Part shown: in pieces, positions 41,874-51,963 of the stretch
Position numbering within the stretch: position 1 is the first letter of the stretch
How the letters are laid out: each line of letters begins with the position of its first letter
Assembly: GCA_965250105.1 (NCBI GenBank)
Contig: OZ252290.1
Span: 682,001 to 746,000 of the forward strand
Source: JBCBSK01 sp965250105
GTDB taxonomy: Bacteria > Pseudomonadota > Alphaproteobacteria > Rhizobiales > Tepidamorphaceae
Reading direction: 5' to 3'
DNA length: 64,000 bases
Notes under the pieces: model-generated
What the model saw: only the letters and a program-made list of their open reading frames with translations
The model's database searches: none
Told to the model about the DNA's origin: nothing
Program-made: the position numbers and the translations under genes

Positions 41874-42986
41874 TCAGGTTTCGCCTGTTACCAGCGTCGC
41901 GACGAGGTCGGCAAGGGCTTCGGCCGCGTGCGGCTTGCCGAAGGCGCGCGCCTTGGCCGCCATGTCGGCGAGCTGGTCGGGCCGGTCCATGAACGCGACC
42001 AGCCGGTCGGCGAGCGTATGCGGGGTCAGCGCCGCCTGTTGCATCATCACCGCCCCGCCTTCCGAGGACAACGCCGCGGCATTCATCAGCTGGTCATTGT
42101 CGAGCGCGTGCGGCAGCGGCACGAGCAACGACGGCCGGCCGATGACGCCGAGTTCGGCCACCGTCGAGGCGCCGGACCGGCTGACGACGAGATGGGCATT
42201 GGCCATGCGGGCGGGCAGGTCGGCGAAGAAGGGCGCCAGTTCGGCCGTCACGCCGACCGCGTCATAGGCGAAGCGGACGCGGTCGAGATCCTCCTCGCGG
42301 CATTGCTGGACGACGGTCAGGCGGGCGCGCTGGGCCGCGTCGAGCCGGGCGACGGCGCCGGGCACGACATCGGACAGGATGCGCGCGCCCTGGCTGCCGC
42401 CAAAGACCAGAAGTCTGAGATCGCCACCGGCGACGGGCGGGTCATAGGCCGTCTCGCGCTGGGCGATCACCTCGGCGCGCACCGGAATGCCGACCTGGAC
42501 GCATTTCTCGACATCCTCGGGCTTCAGGTTGCGGACCTTGGGGAAGCTCGTCGCGATTTTGTCGACGCGCGCCGCGAGAAGCCGGTTGGCGCGCCCCATG
42601 ACGGCGTTCTGTTCATGCAGGATCGCCGGCGTGCCGCGCGACCAGGCGGCGAAGATCGGCGGCAGCGTCGGATAGCCGCCGAAGCCGACGACGACATCCG
42701 GCCTCGTCCGGCCGATGATGGCGCGCGCGGCCAGAAAACCCAGGCCGAGCTTCCAGAAGGTCTTGAGCAGGCGCAGCGGGTTGCGGCCACGGATGGTATC
42801 GGCCTTGACGAGATGGATCTCGTCGGCGGGAAAGGTCATGCCGTAGCGGTCGCCGCGATCGTCGGTGATGAGATGCACCCGCGCGCCGCGGGCCGACAGC
42901 ACGCTGGCGAGCGCCTGGGCGGGAAACAGGTGCCCACCCGTGCCGCCGGCGGCGAGCAGGACGAGCCGGCCCGAGAGATCGGTCAC
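41874..42986 (-). CDS. murG: Lipid II-forming GlcNAc transferase MurG
   Basis: Peripheral membrane GT28 enzyme that adds GlcNAc to lipid I, giving lipid II. 370 residues. The N-terminal glycine loop is LLAAGGTGGHLFPAQALA; the other two G-loops appear as VGFGGYPTLPP and VFGGSQGARIL. The C-terminal UDP-GlcNAc site is in HLVVSRSGASTVAEL and LVPLPHALDNDQ. The ATG overlaps the ftsW stop region (ftsW ends at 42983), so the two are translationally coupled. Confidence 0.97.
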   Translation of the reverse strand: MTDLSGRLVLLAAGGTGGHLFPAQALASVLSARGARVHLITDDRGDRYGMTFPADEIHLVKADTIRGRNPLRLLKTFWKLGLGFLAARAIIGRTRPDVVVGFGGYPTLPPIFAAWSRGTPAILHEQNAVMGRANRLLAARVDKIATSFPKVRNLKPEDVEKCVQVGIPVRAEVIAQRETAYDPPVAGGDLRLLVFGGSQGARILSDVVPGAVARLDAAQRARLTVVQQCREEDLDRVRFAYDAVGVTAELAPFFADLPARMANAHLVVSRSGASTVAELGVIGRPSLLVPLPHALDNDQLMNAAALSSEGGAVMMQQAALTPHTLADRLVAFMDRPDQLADMAAKARAFGKPHAAEALADLVATLVTGET

Positions 42987-44137
42987 GGTCGGACCTCGAC
43001 CAGCCGGATATCGAGATCCTCCTCGACGGGGCGGGCATGCGGCCGTTTGCGCGTCAGCCCCAGCACCATGCCCATGGTGATGGCGAGCGCGACCAGCGAC
43101 GAGCCGCCATAGGAGACGAAGGGCAGCGTCATGCCCTTGGCCGGCACCAGGTTGAGATTGACCGACATGTTGATCGCCGCCTGCAGGCCGATCAGCGTGA
43201 CAAGGCCGAGAACGGCGAGCCGCGAAAAGGTGTCCGGCAGCGCCAGGCTGCGGAACAGGCCACGGAGCACCACGAAGCCGAACAGAAGGACGATCACCAG
43301 GCAGATGACGACGCCGAATTCCTCGGCCGCCACCGCGAAGATGAAATCGGTATGCGAATCCGGCAGCACCCGCTTCACCGTGCCCTCGCCCGGCCCGGCG
43401 CCGAACCAGCCGCCACGGACGATCGCCTCGATGGCGCGATCGGTCTGGAAGGTGTCATAGGCGCCGGGATCGAGGAACCGGTCGATGCGGCTCTGGACAT
43501 GCGGGATCGTGGCATAGGCCATGATGATGCCGCCGAAGCCGATGACGCCGAGAACGGCGATCCACAGCCAGGACATGCCGGCGGCGAACAGAAGCGCGCC
43601 CCAGACCACCAGGATCAGCAGGGTCTGGCCGAAATCGGGCTGCAGCACGAGAAGGCAGACGATCAGGCCGAGCAGGCCGGCGCAGAGGAGATTGGCCGGC
43701 ATGTCGGGCCGGCGCCCGGCCTCGGCCATCAGCCAGGCCGCCACCACCACGAAGGCGGGCTTGAGGAACTCAGAGGGCTGCAGATTGAACACGCCCATGT
43801 CGATCCAGCGCGTCGCGCCCTTGACCTCCTCGCCGATGACGAGCGTCGCCGCCGTCATGGCGAGCGTCACCAGCAGCATCACGCCGGCGAGGCGGCGGAT
43901 CTGGCGCGGCGTCAGGAGCGACACGCCGATCAGCACGGCGATGGCCGGAATGAGAAACAGGACGTGGCGATAGACGAAATGGAATGGATCGAGCCCGATC
44001 CGGTCGGCGACCGGCGGACTGCCGGCGAATGACAGGATCAGCCCGGCGGCGAGCAGCGCCAGCACCGCGCCGAGCAGCGACCGGTCGACCGTCCACCACC
44101 AGCGCGCCGCTATCGTCTGATCTGTCCGCCGAAACAC
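42983..44137 (-). CDS. ftsW: Septal peptidoglycan polymerase FtsW (SEDS)
   Basis: A SEDS glycosyltransferase that polymerises lipid II at the septum with FtsI. 384 residues from a GTG at 44137, chosen because GAGGGG lies 9 nt upstream and the length fits the family; the open frame beyond overlaps murD. About ten membrane helices. SEDS motifs: RWIDMGVFNLQPSEFLKP, QPDFGQTLLI, RAIEAIVRGGWFGAGPGEG, DFIFAVAAEEFG and the closing FVSYGGSSL. It starts 13 bp after murD. Confidence 0.95.
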   Translation of the reverse strand: MFRRTDQTIAARWWWTVDRSLLGAVLALLAAGLILSFAGSPPVADRIGLDPFHFVYRHVLFLIPAIAVLIGVSLLTPRQIRRLAGVMLLVTLAMTAATLVIGEEVKGATRWIDMGVFNLQPSEFLKPAFVVVAAWLMAEAGRRPDMPANLLCAGLLGLIVCLLVLQPDFGQTLLILVVWGALLFAAGMSWLWIAVLGVIGFGGIIMAYATIPHVQSRIDRFLDPGAYDTFQTDRAIEAIVRGGWFGAGPGEGTVKRVLPDSHTDFIFAVAAEEFGVVICLVIVLLFGFVVLRGLFRSLALPDTFSRLAVLGLVTLIGLQAAINMSVNLNLVPAKGMTLPFVSYGGSSLVALAITMGMVLGLTRKRPHARPVEEDLDIRLVEVRP

Positions 44138-44150
44138 GTCTTTTGTCCCC

Positions 44151-45593
44151 TCACCGCCCGGATGGCGTGTCGGTGCCCGCGACACGCGGCACGAAGCCGG
44201 GCAAGCCGGCCGCATGATCGGTAAATGTGCGGCCTCTGTGTTCAAAATCTCTAAACTGGTCGAAGGACGCACAGGCCGGCGCGAGCAGAACCACCGCCTG
44301 TCCCCCGCCCGAGGCGGCGTTGTCGCGCTGTGCCTGCGCGGCGGCCGCTGTGACGGCGGCCTCCAGCGTGCCGGCACGGGTGACCGGCACATGGCTGTCG
44401 AGCGCGTCGGCCAGCATGTCCATGGCCTCGCCGATCAGGAAGGCGTGGCGCACCGTCCCGAGCGCGTCGGCGAGCGCGCCGAGCCCGTCTTCCTTGGCCT
44501 GGCCGCCGGCGATCCAGTAGACGTCGGCATAGCTCGCCAGCGATCTGGCGGCGGCTTCGGGATTCGTCGCCTTGGAATCGTTGACGAAGCGGACGGCGCC
44601 GATCCGGCCGATATCCTGCATGCGGTGAGCAAGGCCGGGGAATGTGTTCAGGCCGGTCTGGATCTCGGTTTCGGCCAGGCCAAGCCTGAGCAGGACAGCG
44701 GTCGCCGCGGCCGCGTTCTGGGCGTTGTGAACGCCCTTAAGCGATACGGCATCGGCAAGATCGACCGACAGCGTTTCCACGCCGTCGCGAAACGCGACCA
44801 GCCGGTCGTCGCGCCGGGCGACGCTGAGCCCGCGCCCGGCCAGGGGCCGCGTCGCCGACACCGCGACGACGCTGTCGCCGGGATCGCGCCCGCCGCGCAT
44901 CTCATTGGCGAGAAACCGCCCCTCCGGCTCGTCGACGCCGATCACCGAACAGGTCGGCCGGCCGACCGAGAACAGCCGCCGCTTGGCGCTGAAATAGCCG
45001 CCATAGCCGCCATGCCGGTCGAGATGGTCGGGCGCCAGATTGAGGAAGACGGCGATCTCCGGCGCAAGCCGGCGGGCGAGATCGATCTGATAGGAGGAGA
45101 GTTCGAGGACGACGATCTCGTCCTCGCGCGGCGGGTCGAGGGCGAGCACGGCAGTGCCGATATTGCCGCCCATCTGGACCTTGCGCCCGGCTTCGGCCAG
45201 GCCGTGGGCGATCAGCGCCGTGGTGGTCGATTTGCCATTGGTGCCGGTGACCGCGACAACGCGGGCGTCGGGGCAGGCCGCGAAGAACAGCCCGATATCG
45301 TTGTCGACCGGCACGCCCTCGCCCCAGGCGCGGCGCACCACCGGATGCGGCGCGGGGTAGAGATGGGCAATCCCCGGGCTGACGATCAGTGCCGCGAGAT
45401 CGGGCCAGGGCGCGTCGGCGAGATCGAGCGTGTCGAAACCGGCGTCGCGGGCCGCCGAGACCGCGTCTTCCCGGTCGTCCCATAGAAGCGGCGTCGCGCC
45501 GCCGGCCTTGAGGGCGGTGGCCGTGGCGAGCCCGCTGCGCCCCAGTCCGAGAACGCCGATCGCCTGGCCCTCATGGCCGCGCACAGGGATCAC
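44151..45593 (-). CDS. murD: UDP-N-acetylmuramoylalanine-D-glutamate ligase MurD
   Basis: Adds D-Glu to UDP-MurNAc-Ala. 480 residues, slightly longer than E. coli MurD (438) because of extra loop residues and a longer tail. N-terminal GVLGLGRSGLATA (UDP-binding Rossmann loop), ATP loop VTGTNGKSTTTAL, central FLNLAPDHLDRHG and C-terminal FVNDSKATNPEAAARSL are all intact. It follows mraY by 4 bp. Confidence 0.96.
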   Translation of the reverse strand: MIPVRGHEGQAIGVLGLGRSGLATATALKAGGATPLLWDDREDAVSAARDAGFDTLDLADAPWPDLAALIVSPGIAHLYPAPHPVVRRAWGEGVPVDNDIGLFFAACPDARVVAVTGTNGKSTTTALIAHGLAEAGRKVQMGGNIGTAVLALDPPREDEIVVLELSSYQIDLARRLAPEIAVFLNLAPDHLDRHGGYGGYFSAKRRLFSVGRPTCSVIGVDEPEGRFLANEMRGGRDPGDSVVAVSATRPLAGRGLSVARRDDRLVAFRDGVETLSVDLADAVSLKGVHNAQNAAAATAVLLRLGLAETEIQTGLNTFPGLAHRMQDIGRIGAVRFVNDSKATNPEAAARSLASYADVYWIAGGQAKEDGLGALADALGTVRHAFLIGEAMDMLADALDSHVPVTRAGTLEAAVTAAAAQAQRDNAASGGGQAVVLLAPACASFDQFRDFEHRGRTFTDHAAGLPGFVPRVAGTDTPSGR

Positions 45594-45597
45594 GCGC

Positions 45598-46683
45598 CTA
45601 CCTCAGCTTCAGCGTCGACAGGCCGATCAGCGCCAGGACGAAGGCGATGATCCAGAACCGGACGACGATCTGTGGCTCGGCCCAGCCGAGCTGTTCGAAA
45701 TGGTGATGGATCGGCGCCATGCGGAAGACGCGCTTTCCCGTCAGCTTGAAGGAGACGACCTGGACCATCACCGACACCGCCTCCAAGACGAACAGGCCGC
45801 CAACGATGGCCAGCACGATCTCGTGTTTGGTGGCGACCGCGATGGTGCCGAGCATGCCGCCGAGCGCCAGCGAGCCGGTATCGCCCATGAAGATCGAGGC
45901 CGGCGGCGCGTTGAACCAGAGAAAGCCGAGACCGGCCCCGATGACCGCCCCGCACAGGACGGCGAGTTCGCCGGTGCCGGGCACGAAATTGATCTGCAGA
46001 TAGTTGGCGAAGATGGCGTTGCCCGAGAGATAGGCGATCAGGCCGAAGGTGCCGGCGGCGATCATCACCGGCACGATGGCCAGCCCGTCGAGGCCGTCGG
46101 TCAGATTGACCGCATTGCCCGCGCCGACGATGACGATGACGCCGAAGGCGATGAAGAACAGGCCGAGATCGATCAGGAAGTCCTTGAAGAAGGGAATGGC
46201 CAGCGAGGTCGCGGTTTCCGGCTGGCCGATCTGGGTCAGGATATAGACCGCGATGATCGCCAGCACGATCTCGATGGCGAGGCGCTGGCGGCCGGAGAAG
46301 CCGGCATGGGACTGGCGGGTAACCTTGAGATAGTCGTCGTAGAAGCCGATCAGGCCGAAGCCGACGGTGACGAACAGGACGACCCAGACGAAGCCGTTCG
46401 ACAGGTCGGCCCATAACAGCACGCTGACCACGATGGCGAGCAGGATCATGATCCCGCCCATGGTCGGCGTGCCCTTCTTGGCGACAAGATGGCTCTGCGG
46501 GCCATCCTCGCGAATCGGCTGCCCCTTGCCCTGGCGCACGCGCAGCATGCGGATCATGCGCGGGCCGAAGAAGAAGACGAAGAACATGGCGGTCAGGATG
46601 GCGCCGCCGGTACGAACGGTCTGGTAGCCGAAAAGGTTGAAGACCTGAAACTGGCCGCTGAGAGCTTCCAGGAAAACGAGCAT
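45598..46683 (-). CDS. mraY: Phospho-MurNAc-pentapeptide transferase MraY
   Basis: Integral membrane enzyme that transfers phospho-MurNAc-pentapeptide to undecaprenyl phosphate, giving lipid I. 361 residues and about ten membrane helices. Signature regions: PTMGGIMIL, GFYDDYLKVTR (metal-binding aspartates), NAVNLTDGLDGLA, FMGDTGSLALGG and APIHHHFEQLGW. The length equals the typical family size. It is followed 4 bp later by murD and preceded by murF with a 42-bp gap. Confidence 0.97.
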   Translation of the reverse strand: MLVFLEALSGQFQVFNLFGYQTVRTGGAILTAMFFVFFFGPRMIRMLRVRQGKGQPIREDGPQSHLVAKKGTPTMGGIMILLAIVVSVLLWADLSNGFVWVVLFVTVGFGLIGFYDDYLKVTRQSHAGFSGRQRLAIEIVLAIIAVYILTQIGQPETATSLAIPFFKDFLIDLGLFFIAFGVIVIVGAGNAVNLTDGLDGLAIVPVMIAAGTFGLIAYLSGNAIFANYLQINFVPGTGELAVLCGAVIGAGLGFLWFNAPPASIFMGDTGSLALGGMLGTIAVATKHEIVLAIVGGLFVLEAVSVMVQVVSFKLTGKRVFRMAPIHHHFEQLGWAEPQIVVRFWIIAFVLALIGLSTLKLR

Positions 46684-46725
46684 GGGCGAATGTCCTCGGT
46701 CGGGCCGCGCCGATGGCCAACCGGC

Positions 46726-48159
46726 TTATGACGTGGCGGAACCCGGAGGCGGATAAGCGGTCTTGAGGGCGGAAACAAGGGGGCCCATGCGGGTGGCGAG
46801 CGACCCCTTGATCATGATCGCGTCGCCGGGGCGCATCTCGGCCGTCAGGCGTTTGGTCAGATCGTCGGCCGCCGCGACATGGTGGCCGCGCGTGTCTGCC
46901 GGCAAGGCATGCCACAGCTTTTCCATCAGCGGGCCGACGGTGTGGACGACATCGATGCCGGCATCGGCGACGGCGGGGGCGAGATCGGCATGGCGCGCCT
47001 CGGCGCTGTCGCCGAGTTCCAGCATGTCGCCGAGCACCGCGATGCGTCGGCCGTGCAGCCCGATCGGCGTCTGGCCGAGCACCGCCAGGGCGGCCCGCAC
47101 CGATGCCGGATTGGCGTTGTAGCTCTCGTCGATCAGCACCGCTTCGCCATGGCCGAGATGGAGATCGATCTGGGCGCCGCGCCCGCTCGGCGGGGCGATG
47201 TCCTGATAGGCGAGCGCGGCGCGCGCCAGATCGCCGCCGGCGAGCTTGACCGCGGCCAGCGCCGCCAGGCTGTTCTTGACCAGATGCAGGCCGGGCGCGC
47301 CGATCTTGTAGGTCACCTTGTCGCCGAGAATGTCGGCGACGACGCAGGACAGGCCCTGCTGGGCCGACACCTCGATCAGCCGCGCATCGGCGGCCTCATC
47401 CTCGCCGAAGCTCACGATGCGGGCGCCACAGCGTTCGGCATGGTCGGCCAGACGCTCGAAATAGGCGTTGTCGCGGTTCAGGATGGCGATGCCGTCGGTT
47501 TCGAGCCCGTTGAAGATCTCCGCCTTGGCATCGGCGATGCCGGCGACCGACTCGAAGAATTCGAGATGCACCGGCTCGACCGTCGTCACGATGGCGATAT
47601 CCGGGCGCACCATCTGGGTCAGCGGTGTGATCTCGCCGGCATGGTTCATGCCCATCTCGAAGACGCCGAAGGCCGCCGTCTCGGGAAAGCGCGACAGCGA
47701 CAGCGGCACGCCCCAGTGATTGTTGTACGATTGCGAGGACGCGTAGGTCTCCCCGCTCGGGCTCAACGTCAGCTTGAGCGCTTCCTTGGTGCCGGTCTTG
47801 CCGACGCTGCCGGTCACGCCGATGACCGTCGCGTCCGAGCGCCGACGCGCGGCGCGGCCGAGCCGGCGCAGCGCGTCCAGCGTGTCGTCGACGACGAGAA
47901 GCGGGCTGCGGTCGGCGGCGAAGCGGTCGGCCATGTCGGCCGAGACGACGGCGATGCCGCCGCCCGCGGTCAGCGCCTGGCCGACGAAATCATGGCCGTC
48001 GAGACGGTCGCCGACAATGGCGAAGAAGGCCTCCCCGGGCGCGATGCTGCGGCTGTCGATCGACACGCCGGTGATCGTTTCGGGCGCGGTGCCGCGCAGT
48101 TGCCCCCCGATGGCCTCGACGAAGGCCGCGCCGGTCCACAAGGCGGGCTGGCCGCTCAT
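46726..48159 (-). CDS. murF: UDP-MurNAc-tripeptide-D-Ala-D-Ala ligase MurF
   Basis: Adds D-Ala-D-Ala (made by Ddl, encoded 8 kb away in the same cluster) to finish the UDP-MurNAc-pentapeptide. 477 residues. N-terminal domain with GVSIDSRSIAPGEAFFAIVGDRLDG in part, ATP loop GVTGSVGKTGTKE, central MGMNHAGEI and C-terminal LIDESYNANPASVRAAL. The ATG overlaps the murE stop (ATGA). Confidence 0.96.
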   Translation of the reverse strand: MSGQPALWTGAAFVEAIGGQLRGTAPETITGVSIDSRSIAPGEAFFAIVGDRLDGHDFVGQALTAGGGIAVVSADMADRFAADRSPLLVVDDTLDALRRLGRAARRRSDATVIGVTGSVGKTGTKEALKLTLSPSGETYASSQSYNNHWGVPLSLSRFPETAAFGVFEMGMNHAGEITPLTQMVRPDIAIVTTVEPVHLEFFESVAGIADAKAEIFNGLETDGIAILNRDNAYFERLADHAERCGARIVSFGEDEAADARLIEVSAQQGLSCVVADILGDKVTYKIGAPGLHLVKNSLAALAAVKLAGGDLARAALAYQDIAPPSGRGAQIDLHLGHGEAVLIDESYNANPASVRAALAVLGQTPIGLHGRRIAVLGDMLELGDSAEARHADLAPAVADAGIDVVHTVGPLMEKLWHALPADTRGHHVAAADDLTKRLTAEMRPGDAIMIKGSLATRMGPLVSALKTAYPPPGSATS

Positions 48160-49652
48160 GCTGGCGCCTCCGCGAGACAGGCGCGCGCCACCTCCTGATC
48201 GGAGAAAGGCCGCACCTCGTCGCCGACGATCTGGCCGGTCTCGTGCCCCTTGCCGGCGATCAGCAAGACATCGCCAGCGTCGAGGCAGGCGATCGCTTCG
48301 GAGATGGCGGCCGCGCGATCACCGATCTCGATGGCGCCGGGCGCGGCGGCCAGGATCTCGCGCCGGATCGCCGCCGGGTCCTCGCTGCGCGGATTGTCAT
48401 CGGTGATGATCACCCTGTCCGCATTGCGTATCGCTGCCTGCCCCATCAATGGCCGTTTTCCCGGATCCCGATCACCGCCCGCGCCGACCACCACAATAAG
48501 CCGATTCTGCGTGAAGGGTCGCAAGGCTTTCAGCGCTTCCTCGAGCGCGTCGGGCTTGTGGGCGTAATCGACGAAGACGGGCGCGCCATGGCGCGACGCG
48601 CCGACGCGCTCGAGCCGGCCCGGCGCGCCGCTGAGATGGCCGAGCGCCGCGATCGCCTTGTCGGGATCGATACCGGCCGCGATGGCGAGGCCGGCCGCCA
48701 TCACGGCGTTCTGTGCCTGGAACACGCCGACCAGCGGCAACGACACCTTGTGGTCGGTGCCGCAATGACGGACCAGGAGATGCTGGCCCCCGGCATCGAT
48801 CAGGCAGTCGGACATCCTCAGCGTGCCGCCGGTCTTGCCGACGGTGAAGACGGTCACGCCGCGCTCGGCCAGCGTGCCGGCGACGCGTTCGCCCCAATGG
48901 CTGTCGACATCGACCACGCCGATCCCGCCATCGGGCAGAAGCGTGTCGAACAGGCGCAGCTTGGCGGCGAAATAGGCCTCCATGTCGGCGTGATAGTCGA
49001 GATGGTCGCGGCCGAGATTGGTGAAGCCGGCGGCCTTGAGCACGACGCCGTCGAGCCGGCGCTGATCGATCCCGTGGCTCGACGCCTCCATCGCCAGATG
49101 GGTGATGCCGGCCCGCGACAGGTCGGCGAGATCGCGGTGCAGGCCGATGGCGTCGGGCGTGGTCAGCGCGCCCTTGTGCACGCCCTCGGCCGTGGTGACG
49201 CCGAGCGTGCCGAGGCTTGCCGCGCGATGGCCGGCATGGGCGAAGATCTGGCGGACAAATTCGGCGACCGACGTCTTGCCACTGGTGCCGGTAACGGCGA
49301 CGACCGTGTCGGGCTGGGGGCCGTACAGATGCGCCGCCGCGAGCGCCAAGGCGCGCCTCGGATCGGCGACGCGCAGGACGGGCAGCGTGACGGCAGGGTC
49401 GATGTCCTGGTCGAGGCCGGTGAGAATGGCCACGGCGCCGGCGGTTTCGGCCGCGAGCGCGAAGCGCGCGCCGTCGACATGGGTTCCGGGCAGCGCGGCG
49501 AACAGATCGCCGGGCGCGGTATTGCGGGAATCGAGCGCGAGACCTGTGATGGACAGTTCGGCCACGGTGGCCGGCAGGCTGCCCGGCGGCAAGCTCGCGG
49601 CCAGAACGTCGCCGATGCGCGGAATGTCCGATCGCGTCAGGGGGGCTTGCAC
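48156..49652 (-). CDS. murE: UDP-MurNAc-tripeptide synthetase MurE (meso-DAP type)
   Basis: Adds the third stem residue. The DDNPRSEDP motif is the one that selects meso-diaminopimelate, so the wall should be the usual Gram-negative DAP type. About 498 residues; also ALDSRNTAPGDLFAALPG (N-terminal domain), VTGTSGKTSVAEF (ATP loop) and DYAHKPDALEEAL. The start is uncertain: the frame opens at a TTG (49670), but GGAGG followed by tandem GTG codons at 49655 and 49652 is a better start; 49652 is used here. Coupled to murF through ATGA. Confidence 0.94.
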   Translation of the reverse strand: MQAPLTRSDIPRIGDVLAASLPPGSLPATVAELSITGLALDSRNTAPGDLFAALPGTHVDGARFALAAETAGAVAILTGLDQDIDPAVTLPVLRVADPRRALALAAAHLYGPQPDTVVAVTGTSGKTSVAEFVRQIFAHAGHRAASLGTLGVTTAEGVHKGALTTPDAIGLHRDLADLSRAGITHLAMEASSHGIDQRRLDGVVLKAAGFTNLGRDHLDYHADMEAYFAAKLRLFDTLLPDGGIGVVDVDSHWGERVAGTLAERGVTVFTVGKTGGTLRMSDCLIDAGGQHLLVRHCGTDHKVSLPLVGVFQAQNAVMAAGLAIAAGIDPDKAIAALGHLSGAPGRLERVGASRHGAPVFVDYAHKPDALEEALKALRPFTQNRLIVVVGAGGDRDPGKRPLMGQAAIRNADRVIITDDNPRSEDPAAIRREILAAAPGAIEIGDRAAAISEAIACLDAGDVLLIAGKGHETGQIVGDEVRPFSDQEVARACLAEAPA

Positions 49653-49747
49653 CACTCGACCTCCATCCAAAGCCGCGCGAGGGCCTTAGCGGCCCGGCAC
49701 GCGCCCCCAACCCATGTTCACGTCACCGCAGTGGCGTGCCGTGGCGT

Positions 49748-51502
49748 CTACAAAGCCGCGCGCACCCCGCCCTCGGCGCTTTCGACCGGCGCGCGCTCGA
49801 CCCCCAACAAAGGCGCGATCCGTTCGATCACCCGGCCCGTGGCCGGCACGATATTCCAACCCGATGTCCGATAGCCATGGGTTTCGGGAAGCCCTTTGGG
49901 CTCGTCGAGCATCGTCAGCATGACATAGCGCGGTTCTTCCATCGGAAAGGCCGCGAGAAAGGTGGTCAGGACCCGGTCGTTGGAATAGCGCCCATTGACG
50001 ACCTTCTCCGCCGTGCCCGTCTTGCCGCCAATGCGGAAGCCGCCGAGATCGGCGCGCCGCGCGGTGCCCTCGACCGCGTTCAGCCGCATGAGATGGCGCA
50101 TCATGTCGCTCGTTTCGGGCCGCACGACCTGTTTGGCCAGGGCGGCCGCCTCGGCCGGCGAGCGCGCCAGGAAGGTCGGCGGCAGGAGCCGGCCACCATT
50201 CACGAGTGCGGCGCCGGCGACCACCGCCTGCATCGGCGAGATGGAGAAGCCATGGCCGAAGGAGATCGTCATCGACGACAATTCGCCCCAATTGGTCGGA
50301 AACAGCGGGCTCGAGGTTTCCGGCAGTTCGGTCTCGATGCCGTCCCTGAAGCCCATCCGCTCCAGAAAGGCCTGATGGCCGGCGATGCCGACATCGAGCG
50401 CCATGCGCGCGGTGCCGATATTGGAGGAATGCACGAACACTTCCGGCACCGTCATGATGCGCCGCTTGGCGTGGAAATCGTCGATCGTGAACGAGGCGAT
50501 GCGGATCGGGCTGCGCGCGTCATAGCGGGTTTCGAGCGTGGCGACGCCCGCGTCCAACGCCATCGCCACGGTGAAGGCCTTGATCGCCGAGCCCAGTTCG
50601 TAGACGCCCGTGGTGATGCGGTTGATGGCTTCCGGATCGAGCGAGGTCTTCGGTCGCGCCGGATCGTAGTCGGGCAGCGACACCAGCGCGACGACCTCGC
50701 CGGTCGCGGCATCGACGATGACGCCGCCGGCCGCCTTGGCGTCGAAGGTCGCCATGGCGCGGCGCAATTCATCGCGCATGGCATGCTGGACGCGGAGATC
50801 GATGGTCAGCCGGCGTTCGGGCAGATCCTCGCCGCGCGCGAAGCCGAAGGCGTGCAGATCCGCGAGGCCCGAGGCATCGATATGGCGTTCGAAACCGGCG
50901 ATGCCGCGATTGTCGACATCGACATGGCCGAGGACATGCGCGGTCAGGCTGCCGGCGGGATAGACGCGGCGGGTCTCGTTGACGAATTCCATGCCCGGAA
51001 TGCCGAGCGCATGGACCCGGCGGCGCTCGTCGGGCGACAATTCGCGCCGCACCCAGGCGAAACGCCGCTCGCTGTCGAGCCTGCGGCGCAGATCGGTCGT
51101 GTCGAGATCGGGAAACACCGTCACGAGCTGTTCGATCGCCTCGTCGACATCGAGCAGCTTGTGCGGCTCGGCATAGAGCGAGGGCACCAGGATGTCGCTG
51201 GCCAGGAGCGTGCCGTTGCGGTCGGTGATGTCGGGCCGCGCCTTGGTCACCTCCTCGACGAGACGGGCGTGATAGGAGACCTGCCCCGGCTCGCCGAGGC
51301 CGAGCATGACGAGGCGCGCCGAGATCGCGCCATAGACGAGCACGAAAACCGCCATGGCCAGGAAGACGCGCGAGCGGTGCCGGCCGGGCTTTGATGGTCG
51401 GCCGATCAGCCGCTTGACGCCCTGGCCCGCCGCCGCGACGGCCTGCCCGGCATCACGGCGGGGCTTCCTTTTGGCGCCCGTCATGCCAAACGCGCCGATC
51501 AT
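49748..51502 (-). CDS. ftsI: Septal transpeptidase FtsI (penicillin-binding protein 3)
   Basis: Class B PBP that cross-links septal peptidoglycan with FtsW. 584 residues: basic cytoplasmic tail of about 45, one membrane helix (about 46-65), pedestal domain, then the transpeptidase with all three motifs: SAIK (active-site Ser305), SSN (359-361) and KTG (494-496). No second catalytic domain, as expected for class B. The ATG overlaps the ftsL stop (ATGA). A second in-frame Met is at 51484. A 77- to 95-bp gap separates it from murE. Confidence 0.95.
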   Translation of the reverse strand: MIGAFGMTGAKRKPRRDAGQAVAAAGQGVKRLIGRPSKPGRHRSRVFLAMAVFVLVYGAISARLVMLGLGEPGQVSYHARLVEEVTKARPDITDRNGTLLASDILVPSLYAEPHKLLDVDEAIEQLVTVFPDLDTTDLRRRLDSERRFAWVRRELSPDERRRVHALGIPGMEFVNETRRVYPAGSLTAHVLGHVDVDNRGIAGFERHIDASGLADLHAFGFARGEDLPERRLTIDLRVQHAMRDELRRAMATFDAKAAGGVIVDAATGEVVALVSLPDYDPARPKTSLDPEAINRITTGVYELGSAIKAFTVAMALDAGVATLETRYDARSPIRIASFTIDDFHAKRRIMTVPEVFVHSSNIGTARMALDVGIAGHQAFLERMGFRDGIETELPETSSPLFPTNWGELSSMTISFGHGFSISPMQAVVAGAALVNGGRLLPPTFLARSPAEAAALAKQVVRPETSDMMRHLMRLNAVEGTARRADLGGFRIGGKTGTAEKVVNGRYSNDRVLTTFLAAFPMEEPRYVMLTMLDEPKGLPETHGYRTSGWNIVPATGRVIERIAPLLGVERAPVESAEGGVRAAL

Positions 51503-51963
51503 CGCGGCACTCCCTGCCCACCGAGCAGGCCATCGAGCAAGTCGTCGATTTCGTTGCCCCGCCGTGGCGGTACCGCGGCTGGGCCGCCGCCGGCCATGCC
51601 CGTTCCGGCATCGGGGATACTCTCGCCATCAGGGATGCTGCCCGTGATCAGCGCATCGCCTTCATCGGCGAGACGGGGTCCGCCGGCCGGACGCAATGGC
51701 AAATCGCGCAGGTCGACGAACTGGTCGGGCTGCACCGGGCCAAGCGCGAGAAACCTATCGGCCAGGGTCTGAATGCGGCCGGGATCGTTCAGCGCGGTCC
51801 ATTCGGCGCGCAAGACGTCGACCTCGGCATGCAGGCCGGCGATTTCCAGGCGCAGATGGGCGATCCGGTCGCGGGCCAGCGTCGCGTCGTGCTTCTGCGC
51901 GTAAAGGACGGCGGCGGCCGCGACGACCACCGTGACCACGACCAGCATGATGATCCGGTTCAT
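51499..51963 (-). CDS. ftsL: Cell division protein FtsL
   Basis: Short bitopic divisome protein. 154 residues: almost no cytoplasmic tail, one membrane helix (about 4-22), then a leucine-zipper-like coiled coil (RIAHLRLEIAGLHAEVDVLRAEW) and the family motif LNDPGRIQTLADRFLAL. About 70 Gly/Pro/Asp-rich residues follow, longer than in enterobacterial FtsL. It lies between rsmH and ftsI with overlapping start and stop codons at both ends. Confidence 0.88.
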   Translation of the reverse strand: MNRIIMLVVVTVVVAAAAVLYAQKHDATLARDRIAHLRLEIAGLHAEVDVLRAEWTALNDPGRIQTLADRFLALGPVQPDQFVDLRDLPLRPAGGPRLADEGDALITGSIPDGESIPDAGTGMAGGGPAAVPPRRGNEIDDLLDGLLGGQGVPR